From an uncultured Collinsella sp. (GTDB taxonomy: Bacteria > Actinomycetota > Coriobacteriia > Coriobacteriales > Coriobacteriaceae), in contig CAKUGT010000029.1 in NCBI GenBank assembly GCA_934654795.1, forward strand, positions 1 to 17,419: a DNA stretch of 17,419 nucleotides, read 5' to 3'. A program made the position numbers and the translations under genes. Under the pieces are notes generated by a model that saw only the letters and a program-made list of their open reading frames with translations, had not been told where the DNA came from and made no database searches. Shown one piece after another: positions 1 through 7,045 of the stretch (the first letter of the stretch is position 1; each line of letters starts with the position of its first letter).

Positions 1-1092
1 GCTACCATGATGGCCGCTGGCTTCGACCCCATGGTCGGCGCCGCTACCGTCCTGCTCGGCGCTGGCTGCGGCTGCCTCGGCTCCACGGTTAACCCGTTCG
101 CCGTCGGCGCTGCCGTCGACGCTCTGACCGGCGTTGACATTGCCGTGAATCAGTCCATCATCATCGGCCTCGGTGCCGTCCTGTGGATTGTCACTACCGC
201 TATGTCCATCGTCTTCGTGATGAGCTATGCCAAGAAGGTCAAGGCCGACAAGGGTTCCACCATCCTGTCGATGCAGGAGCTCAAGGACGCCGAAGAGGCT
301 CACGGCAAGGCTGCTTCCGAGGTTCACAAGGAGGTCAAGCTCACCGGTCGTCAGAAGGGTGTTCTGATCGCTTTCGCCTTCACCTTCGTCGTCATGATCG
401 TCGGCTTCATCCCGCTGGCCGACCTCAACGAGGGCGTCGCCAACTTCTTTGACGCCGGCGCTGTCTACGATGCCGACGGTAACACCGTCGTCCAGGGCTG
501 GTCTGCCCTGATCACCGGCCTGCCCATTGGTCAGTGGTACTTCGACGAGGCTTCCACTTGGTTCTTCCTTATGGCCGTCCTGATCGGTATCATCGGTGGC
601 CTGTCCGAGAAGCAGATCGTCAACACCTTCATCACCGGTGCTGCCGACATGATGTCCGTTGTTCTCGTCATCGCCCTCGCCCGTGGTATCTCCGTCCTCA
701 TGGCTAACACCGGCCTTGACGTCTACGTCCTCGACGCTGCCGCCAATGCTCTGGCTGGCCTGTCCGGCGTGATCTTCGCTCCCATGAGCTTCCTGGTCTA
801 CTTCGGCCTGTCCTTCCTGATCCCCTCGACCTCTGGTATGGCTACCGTCTCCATGCCCATCATGGGACCGCTGGCTGTTAAGCTTGGCTTCTCTCCCGAG
901 GTCATGGTCATGATCTTCTCCGCCGCCATCGGTGTCGTGAACCTGTTCACCCCGACTTCCGGCGCCATCATGGGCGGTCTCGCCCTGGCCAAGATCGAGT
1001 GGACGACCTGGCTCAAGTTTGCCCTTAAGCTGATCGTCGCTCTCTCCGTCGTCTGCGCCATCATCCTGACCGTCGCCTGCGTGCTGCTCTAA
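1..1092 (+). CDS. YfcC/DcuC-family membrane carrier, 5'-truncated
   Basis: The reading frame is open from the first base, so the gene starts outside the window; the Met codons at 7 and 10 are probably internal. About 363 C-terminal residues remain, ending at TAA 1090-1092. They contain several strongly hydrophobic segments, separated by one hydrophilic loop (about residues 75-115, Lys/Glu rich). Two motifs near the end, IPSTSGMATVSMPIMGPLA and NLFTPTSGAIMGGLALAKIEW, match the paired substrate/ion-binding re-entrant regions of YfcC proteins (DcuC/IT superfamily, Pfam C4-dicarboxylate anaerobic carrier group). Members are secondary transporters in the cytoplasmic membrane. Substrates proposed for the family include dicarboxylates, basic amino acids or peptides, and the sequence does not decide between them. 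Codon use is strongly biased to C-ending codons, suggesting high expression. A structured 3' region and a strong terminator follow. Confidence 0.85.
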   Translation, partial: ATMMAAGFDPMVGAATVLLGAGCGCLGSTVNPFAVGAAVDALTGVDIAVNQSIIIGLGAVLWIVTTAMSIVFVMSYAKKVKADKGSTILSMQELKDAEEAHGKAASEVHKEVKLTGRQKGVLIAFAFTFVVMIVGFIPLADLNEGVANFFDAGAVYDADGNTVVQGWSALITGLPIGQWYFDEASTWFFLMAVLIGIIGGLSEKQIVNTFITGAADMMSVVLVIALARGISVLMANTGLDVYVLDAAANALAGLSGVIFAPMSFLVYFGLSFLIPSTSGMATVSMPIMGPLAVKLGFSPEVMVMIFSAAIGVVNLFTPTSGAIMGGLALAKIEWTTWLKFALKLIVALSVVCAIILTVACVLL

Positions 1093-1183
1093 GTACCCAA
1101 CGGGTACCCCACGGAAACCTTGACGATCCTGTAAAGGATCACCTGGTCATCGTCTGTCCGGTGGGGTAAACCCACCGGTAGAC
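1093..1183 (+). other. Run of three stem-loops 3' of the carrier gene
   Basis: Three perfect hairpins lie between the stop codon and the terminator. Stem one is GTACCC/GGGTAC (1093-1107, loop AAC). Stem two is GATCCT/AGGATC (1125-1140, GNRA-type loop GTAA). Stem three is CCGGTGGG/CCCACCGG (1158-1178, loop GTAAA), and it can be extended by GTCT/AGAC (1152-1155 with 1180-1183). They would be at the 3' end of the carrier mRNA. They could be a structured 3' UTR, an mRNA-stability element or a processed small RNA. No known RNA family was recognised. Confidence 0.5.
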
Positions 1184-1194
1184 TCCTACCTTTA

Positions 1195-1233
1195 GCCCCC
1201 TCCCGTTCCGTGCGCGGGAGGGGGCGCCTTTTT
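1195..1233 (+). terminator. Rho-independent terminator of the carrier gene
   Basis: A perfect 11-bp GC-rich stem, GCCCCCTCCCG (1195-1205) with CGGGAGGGGGC (1215-1225), has a 9-base loop and is followed by GCC and five T (1229-1233). It would end transcription from the carrier gene. Confidence 0.9.
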
Positions 1234-1234
1234 G

Positions 1235-1260
1235 TTCCGCGGTTTTACCAAACCGCGGAA
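1235..1260. repeat. Perfect 11-bp inverted repeat without a T-tract
   Basis: TTCCGCGGTTT (1235-1245) and AAACCGCGGAA (1250-1260) are perfect inverted copies around the four bases TACC. No T-run follows on either strand, so this is not an ordinary terminator. It starts directly behind the T-tract of the preceding terminator. Confidence 0.6.
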
Positions 1261-1275
1261 CCGGTCGACGCTGCA

Positions 1276-1373
1276 CGGGCACCAGAGCGACAACTTGTCA
1301 TTCAAAGAGGCCGGCATGACCAAAAGGTCTATGCCGGCCTCTTTTTATGCCAATTTGTTCGCTCTGGAGCCCG
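1276..1373. repeat. Nested (double) inverted repeat, about 98 bases
   Basis: The outer arms, 1276-1297 and 1351-1373, are inverted copies with about 19 matching positions; the conserved core is CCAGAGCGA against TCGCTCTGG. Inside them lies a second hairpin with a perfect 14-bp stem, AAAGAGGCCGGCAT (1304-1317) with ATGCCGGCCTCTTT (1331-1344). Above that stem GACC/GGTC closes an AAAA loop. The inner hairpin ends in CTTTTTAT and could also act as a + strand terminator. The outer arm shares the word ACGGGCACCAGA with the hairpin at 6653-6716. Confidence 0.65.
1304..1346 (+). terminator. Second candidate rho-independent terminator
   Basis: A perfect 14-bp stem (1304-1317 with 1331-1344) is capped by a short extra stem and an AAAA loop, and the T-run CTTTTT ends at 1346. 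It lies about 110 bases after the first terminator and may serve as a backup, or it may be part of the nested repeat element. Confidence 0.6.
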
Positions 1374-1600
1374 TTCGCTGACTTATGCTCATCCTGCGGC
1401 GCTGCCATTGTTGGGGCAAAGGTGTCAGATTGCTTTGCGCCATGCCCTCCTCTTTCGCGTCAGATTGCCGCTCTGGCGGGCTTTCGCTGGCTTATGCTCA
1501 ACCTGCGACGTTCCCCTTGTTGGTGCAGGGGGGTAGCTTGCTCGCTCTGGTGCCCGTTCGCTGGCTTTGGCTCTGCCTGTGACGTTTTCATTGTTGGTGC
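1361..1600. repeat. Three diverged 57-base direct repeats
   Basis: Three 57-base units begin with GCTCTGG and end with TTGTTGGKGC: 1361-1417, 1470-1526 and 1544-1600. By direct comparison they match at about 45-46 of 57 positions in each pair. The distances between starts (109 and 74 bases) are not multiples of three, so they do not represent a repeated protein. The stretch between units one and two also carries TCAGATTGC twice (from 1425 and from 1460). No convincing gene covers this area. From 1601 to the promoter at 1714 nothing else was recognised. Confidence 0.7.
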
Positions 1601-1713
1601 TGAGTGCCTTGTTTCCCGCCACAAATTAGCTATCCCGGGTCCCCAGTGGTCGCGGTGGGCGTGTTTGGTTGGTGCCTGTTGATGGTCTGGGTATCGGGGA
1701 GGGCGGGCTCCGT

Positions 1714-1719
1714 TATAAT
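1714..1719 (+). promoter_or_regulatory. -10 box for the DUF1846 gene
   Basis: A perfect TATAAT lies 40 bases before the chosen ATG at 1759. No good -35 hexamer is visible at the usual spacing. A start about seven bases downstream would give a leader of roughly 33 bases for the ATG at 1759 but only about nine for the ATG at 1735, which supports the later start. Confidence 0.55.
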
Positions 1720-1758
1720 CGCCTAGAACATTAAATGGAAACGGGACGGGAGCCATAT

Positions 1759-3240
1759 ATGCGCCAGGGTTTCGACAACGCGAAATATATCGAGCTGCAG
1801 GCTGCTCACATTAAGGAGCGCATCTCGCAGTTTGGTGGCAAGCTCTATTTGGAGTTTGGTGGCAAGCTGTTCGATGACTATCATGCGAGTCGCGTGCTGC
1901 CGGGTTTTGAGCCGGACAGCAAGTTCCGCATGCTCAAGAGCATCGCCGACGATGTCGAGGTTATCATCGCGATCAACGCGAACCACATCGAGAAAAACAA
2001 GGCTCGTGGTGACCTTGGCATTACCTATGACGAGGATGTGCTGCGCTTGGTTGACCTGTTCCGCGGCAACGGCTTTGCCGTCGCGGCTGTGGTCATCACC
2101 CAGTATGCCGGCCAGCCCGCTGCCGATGTGTTCCGCAACCGCCTGAACGCGCTCGGTATTCCCGCCAAGCTGCACTATCCCATCGAGGGGTATCCGCACG
2201 ATGTCGATCTGATCGTTTCTGACGAAGGCTACGGCAAGAACGAGTTTGTCGAGACCACGCGTCCGCTCGTTGTCGTGACGGCACCCGGCCCCGGCTCGGG
2301 CAAGCTCGCCACTTGCCTCTCGCAGCTGTATCACGAGCATAAGCACGGTACCGCCGCCGGCTATGCCAAGTTCGAGACCTTCCCGGTCTGGAATCTTCCT
2401 CTGACGCATCCGGTCAATATTGCCTACGAGGCCGCCACGGCTGACCTCGACGACGCCAATATCATCGATTCGTTCCACCTTGAGGCCTACAACAAGACCA
2501 CGGTCAACTACAACCGCGACGTCGAGGCCTTCCCGGTAGTCCGTGCCCTGATGGAAAAGATCCTGGGCAAGAGCCCCTACCAGAGCCCTACGGACATGGG
2601 CGTCAATATGGTCGGCTTTGCCATCACCGATGACGATGCCTGCCGCGACGCTTCCAAGATGGAGATCGTCCGCCGCTACTTTACCGCGGTCGAAAATGTG
2701 CGCCGTACCGGCGTGGGCGATGAGCAAGTCGACCGTCTCAAGATTATTATGAAGAAAGCCGGCATCGATAAGAACTACTCACCGGCGCGCTCGGCGGCCC
2801 TCACCAGGGAGCAGCTGACGGGTGGTCCCGTGGGTGCCATGGTCATGCCCGATGGCTCCGTGGTGACCGGTAAGACCTCCACGCGCCTGGGCGCCGCAAG
2901 TTCGCTCATTATGAACGCCCTCAAGCATGTCTCGGGCGTCGACCTTGAGCTCGAGGTCATTAGCGATGAGGCGATCGAGCCCATCAGCAAGCTCAAGACG
3001 CATTTCCTGGGCAGCAAAAACCCGCGCCTCCACACCGACGAGACGCTTATGGCGCTGTCGATCACCTCGGCCACGAGTGAGACGGCCGCTCGCGTCCTTT
3101 CGGGCCTGGAGCAGCTGCGCGGTTGCGACGCCTTCTTTAGCGTGATTATCTCGCCGACGGACGAGACGGTACTGCGCAAGTTGGGCATCAACGTGTGCTG
3201 CGAGCCCAAGTTTGAACGCCGCGGTTTCTTCCATCGCTAA
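1759..3240 (+). CDS. DUF1846 (UPF0371) family protein
   Basis: The 493-residue product is a DUF1846/UPF0371 protein, a family of about 490-500 residues, so it appears complete. The opening MRQGFDNAKYIELQAAHIKE is typical, as is the central VTAPGPGSGKLATCLSQLYH (about residues 175-195), a glycine-rich, nucleotide-loop-like segment. The cellular role of the family is not established; structures and annotations suggest a soluble cytoplasmic protein. The ATG at 1759 was chosen because GGGAG (1748-1752) sits six bases before it and the homologous N-terminus begins there. An in-frame ATG at 1735 would add eight residues but has no ribosome site and lies almost on the expected transcription start. 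The gene stands alone, with its own -10 box and terminator. Confidence 0.9.
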   Translation: MRQGFDNAKYIELQAAHIKERISQFGGKLYLEFGGKLFDDYHASRVLPGFEPDSKFRMLKSIADDVEVIIAINANHIEKNKARGDLGITYDEDVLRLVDLFRGNGFAVAAVVITQYAGQPAADVFRNRLNALGIPAKLHYPIEGYPHDVDLIVSDEGYGKNEFVETTRPLVVVTAPGPGSGKLATCLSQLYHEHKHGTAAGYAKFETFPVWNLPLTHPVNIAYEAATADLDDANIIDSFHLEAYNKTTVNYNRDVEAFPVVRALMEKILGKSPYQSPTDMGVNMVGFAITDDDACRDASKMEIVRRYFTAVENVRRTGVGDEQVDRLKIIMKKAGIDKNYSPARSAALTREQLTGGPVGAMVMPDGSVVTGKTSTRLGAASSLIMNALKHVSGVDLELEVISDEAIEPISKLKTHFLGSKNPRLHTDETLMALSITSATSETAARVLSGLEQLRGCDAFFSVIISPTDETVLRKLGINVCCEPKFERRGFFHR

Positions 3241-3274
3241 GTTTGAAGCACCGCGGTAATTGCAGTGCATTTTG

Positions 3275-3307
3275 GCCGTATCGGGTTAGCGCCCGGTACG
3301 GCTTTTT
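3275..3307 (+). terminator. Rho-independent terminator after the DUF1846 gene
   Basis: GCCGTATCGGG (3275-3285) pairs with CCCGGTACGGC (3292-3302) with one G-U pair and a 6-base loop. Five T follow (3303-3307). It separates this gene from the regulator gene downstream. Confidence 0.9.
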
Positions 3308-3371
3308 GATCAATAAAGCGTCTATTTCGGCGAAAAATAGCTGTTTACCTGCCTAGAAACAATTTGAGCGG

Positions 3372-3379
3372 TATACAAT
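3372..3379 (+). promoter_or_regulatory. Possible -10 region for the winged-helix gene
   Basis: TATACAAT contains two overlapping -10-like hexamers, TATACA and TACAAT. The flanks CGGT and ACCG form a small inverted repeat across it. No clear -35 box is seen at 16-18 bases, so the assignment is weak. The leader would be about 110 bases. Confidence 0.3.
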
Positions 3380-3496
3380 AACCGTAACTGTTTCATCCTT
3401 AGCGGGATGCCGCATGATGGATATTACCTGCCATCGTGAGGTGTGTCGGTCGCGCACGGCGCGTTAGATGCTCGTGCTCGGTTTGAGGAGGCTGCT

Positions 3497-3835
3497 ATGG
3501 CGGGCAAGGGTCGTGCGAGTGTTAACGATATGAAGCGTGTCGAGGTGCTGGTGTTGATGGAGATCGACCAGCAAACCGAAGACAATGGCGGGCCGTATGG
3601 TTTCTCGCGCAAAACGCTTGCCGAGCGCGTGGGGGTTTCGCCGTATCGTGCCCGCGCCGCAATCGATCGCTTGGATTCCGAAGGTATGATTGATGTCGTC
3701 TCGCGTTATAGCGACGACGGCGGTCAGCTTGCAAATGGCATTTGCCTCACCGAACGTGGTGAGTGGTATCTTGAGGGCGTCCGTACCGGCATGCTCGTTC
3801 AAGAAATGCTTGAGGACGAGGTTGCTGATCGATAG
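3497..3835 (+). CDS. Small winged-helix DNA-binding protein, putative regulator
   Basis: The product has 112 residues. Residues about 36-60 (FSRKTLAERVGVSPYRARAA and following) look like a helix-turn-helix with a recognition helix. They are followed by LDSEGMIDVVSRYSDDGG, which fits the strand-turn-strand wing of a winged-helix domain, and an acidic C-terminus. Size and layout resemble MarR/PadR/GntR-type single-domain regulators, but no specific family was recognised and no ligand domain is present. The ATG at 3497 is preceded by an excellent AGGAGG (3486-3491) five bases away. A GTG at 3443 could extend the frame by 18 residues but lacks such a site. The gene sits alone between two terminators, so the target is not shown by its neighbours. 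Confidence 0.8.
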   Translation: MAGKGRASVNDMKRVEVLVLMEIDQQTEDNGGPYGFSRKTLAERVGVSPYRARAAIDRLDSEGMIDVVSRYSDDGGQLANGICLTERGEWYLEGVRTGMLVQEMLEDEVADR

Positions 3836-3859
3836 CAGCATGTAACCCTTGCCATAGCG

Positions 3860-3888
3860 ACGCCGCCTGGGAAACCGGGAGGCGTTTT
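3860..3888 (+). terminator. Rho-independent terminator after the winged-helix gene
   Basis: ACGCCGCCTGG (3860-3870) pairs with CCGGGAGGCGT (3875-3885) across a GAAA loop, with one mismatch and one G-U pair. The T-rich tail TTTTGTTT follows. It insulates pyrG from the upstream gene. Confidence 0.8.
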
Positions 3889-3926
3889 GTTTCAAGATTG
3901 AGAAATGCAATCGCACGCGAGAAAAA

Positions 3927-3958
3927 TTGCGGACGGTCCGCGGCGCGAGTATTACAAT
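3927..3958 (+). promoter_or_regulatory. Candidate pyrG promoter with palindromic operator-like site
   Basis: TTGCGG (3927-3932) could be a -35 box, with TATTAC (3950-3955, spacing 17) or TACAAT (3953-3958, spacing 20) as the -10. Between them lies the perfect palindrome GCGGAC-G-GTCCGC (3929-3941), which overlaps the -35. A repressor bound there would block polymerase. Promoter and operator are both inferred from sequence only. Confidence 0.4.
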
Positions 3959-4007
3959 GAAGACCCGTAAGATGTGGATAAACAACTTCTACGGGAAGCG
4001 CAGGTAA

Positions 4008-5675
<1,668 letters not shown>

Positions 5676-5677
5676 GG

Positions 5678-6619
5678 GTGCCGGCGAACAAAGAACATAC
5701 CGAAGCTACTCCCTCGTCGCTCGCTGTGGCGGCGGGGGAGTATCTCGATTACCTCGCGGTTGAGCGGGGTTTGGCGCGCAACACGATTGCGGCATATCGC
5801 CGTGACCTGACGACGTACTGCGCCTATCTGGAGCGGGCGGGCATCATGTCTTTTGATGAGGTGACTCGTCAGGTCGTGGAGGGCTTTGTCGCCGACCGTC
5901 GCGATGGGGGCTATTCCGATGCCTCGGTGGAGCGTGCGCTTGCGGCCGTGAAGGGCCTGCATGCCTTTTTGGTGCGCGATGGGGCTGTGGCCCAAAATCC
6001 AACGGCGGCGTTGCGCCTGCCTAAAAAGGCTGAGCGTTTGCCGGAGTATCTATCGGTGGAGGATGTCTCGGCGCTGCTCGATCAAGACTTCCCCGAGGGC
6101 GAGATGGGCTTGCGCGACCATGCCATCTTGGAAGTGCTCTACGGATGCGGTTTGCGTGTGAGCGAGTTGGTGGGGCTCGATGTGGGCGATATCCATCTCG
6201 ACGATGGTTTTGTACTCGTTCGCGGTAAGGGCTCAAAGGAACGCCTGTCCCCGTTGGTGGGAAGCGCGGCGCGAGCTCTGACGCGCTATATAACTGAGGG
6301 GCGTTCTCGCTTGGCGGCCCATGCCCGCGGAACCGAGACCTCGGCGGTCTTTTTAAATAAGAACGGCCGTCGTCTGTCGCGCCAGGGCATCCATGCCATC
6401 TGTGAGCGCTACGGGCGCCAGGTAGGGCTGGTGGGACTCCATCCCCATACACTGCGCCACTCCTTTGCCACCCATATGCTTGCGGGCGGCGCAGACCTCC
6501 GTGTGCTACAGGAGATCTTGGGACATGCCGATATATCGACCACGCAGGTCTACACGCATGTCGATCGTACGCAACTGACCGAGGTCTATCTGGCGGCGCA
6601 CCCGCTGGCACATCATTAA
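5678..6619 (+). CDS. xerD: Tyrosine recombinase, XerD/XerC type
   Basis: A 313-residue site-specific recombinase of the Xer group, which resolves chromosome dimers at dif before division. The N-terminal SAM-like domain (about 15-105) binds the DNA core. The C-terminal catalytic domain contains the full set: Arg160 (CGLRVSEL), Lys184 (VRGKGSKER), His257 and Arg260 (HPHTLRHSFATH), His283 (LGHADISTTQ) and the nucleophile Tyr292 (VYTHV). The C-terminal motifs resemble XerD more than XerC, but the choice of symbol is an inference. GTG at 5678 is the chosen start, because the homologous N-terminus EYLDYLAVERGLARNTIAAY starts soon after. The frame is open further upstream inside pyrG, but that part is not Xer-like. 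A GTG at 5726 is an alternative. A long inverted repeat follows the stop. Confidence 0.93.
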   Translation: MPANKEHTEATPSSLAVAAGEYLDYLAVERGLARNTIAAYRRDLTTYCAYLERAGIMSFDEVTRQVVEGFVADRRDGGYSDASVERALAAVKGLHAFLVRDGAVAQNPTAALRLPKKAERLPEYLSVEDVSALLDQDFPEGEMGLRDHAILEVLYGCGLRVSELVGLDVGDIHLDDGFVLVRGKGSKERLSPLVGSAARALTRYITEGRSRLAAHARGTETSAVFLNKNGRRLSRQGIHAICERYGRQVGLVGLHPHTLRHSFATHMLAGGADLRVLQEILGHADISTTQVYTHVDRTQLTEVYLAAHPLAHH

Positions 6620-6652
6620 CACATCGCTGGCCTGCATATCTATAGGTATTTG

Positions 6653-6722
6653 GGGACGGGCACCAGATTGCCGCTGCGTGCTTTTGCGCTCGCATGGGCA
6701 ATCTGGGGCCCGTCCCATTTTT
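6653..6722 (+). terminator. Long inverted repeat / terminator after the recombinase gene
   Basis: Two 20-base arms, 6653-6672 and 6697-6716, are inverted copies with one mismatch. A 24-base loop lies between them and ATTTTT follows (6717-6722). It can act as a terminator for pyrG-xerD. The arms are longer than terminators usually need. The left arm shares ACGGGCACCAGA and CAGATTGCCGCT with the intergenic repeats near 1275 and 1461, so it is probably also a member of a dispersed palindromic repeat family. Confidence 0.7.
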
Positions 6723-6903
6723 CGCCACTTGTCGTCGCGGTGGTGGGCCGCACGTGCCATGGGTGGGGGAGTTTGGGGGCGATGTGAACGGCATGTAAAG
6801 GGACGTAAAAATCGCCTCAAGGTCAACTTGAAGGTTGAGGTTGAAAGGCGGGGTGCTACAGGTGGCATTCCGCCTTTGCTGTAAACACAACATATTGTGT
6901 TTT

Positions 6904-6917
6904 CGAACATATGCTCG
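6904..6917. promoter_or_regulatory. SOS-box-like sequence
   Basis: CGAACATATGCTCG fits the LexA consensus known from Bacillus and Gram-positive relatives (CGAACRNRYGTTYG) at 13 of 14 positions. It lies about 80 bases upstream of the -35 box of the mraZ promoter. One match in one window can be chance, so it is listed at low confidence. Confidence 0.3.
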
Positions 6918-6984
6918 GGGGTGTTTTGCAACATATAGGGGGTGGAGTGGTGGGTCGGGGTGGGGGAAGGAGTGGGGAAAGGTG

Positions 6985-7013
6985 TTGAAAAATGGGGTGG
7001 TTCCCCATATTAT
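6985..7013 (+). promoter_or_regulatory. Sigma-70-type promoter of the mraZ/dcw operon
   Basis: TTGAAA (6985-6990) and TATTAT (7008-7013) are separated by exactly 17 bases. A start near 7020 would give a leader of about 60 bases before mraZ. The spacer is largely filled by the palindrome ATGGGG-TGGTT-CCCCAT (6992-7008), which overlaps the first base of the -10, so a DNA-binding protein there could compete with polymerase. Confidence 0.75.
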
Positions 7014-7028
7014 TAATGACGTCGACAG

Positions 7029-7045
7029 GCGGGGCGGTTCCCCGC
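7029..7045 (+). repeat. Second copy of the GGGGYGGTTCCCC palindrome
   Basis: GCGGGG-CGGTT-CCCCGC lies just after the expected transcription start. It has the same core and loop pattern as 6992-7008, 37 bases away, but the outer base pairs differ (AT..AT against GC..GC), so pairing is kept. It could be a second operator or a hairpin at the start of the mRNA. Confidence 0.6.

Noticed and set aside
1361..1600. CRISPR array
   Set aside because: There are only three units, 57 bases long, about 80% identical and unevenly spaced, with no cas genes. This does not fit CRISPR.
1210..1682. Overlapping frames of 65-111 codons on both strands in the repeat-bearing intergenic region
   Set aside because: They run through a terminator and through repeats whose spacing is not a multiple of three. 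Composition is Cys/Trp/Arg-rich without a recognisable family, and no ribosome sites were found.
1723..2727. 334-codon minus-strand frame over the DUF1846 gene
   Set aside because: It is a shadow of the DUF1846 gene, with His/Arg/Asp-rich nonsense composition and no promoter or ribosome site.
3241..3496. Riboswitch or T-box before the winged-helix gene
   Set aside because: Apart from the terminator and one 5-bp hairpin (CATCC/GGATG, 3394-3409), no known riboswitch or T-box motif could be seen.
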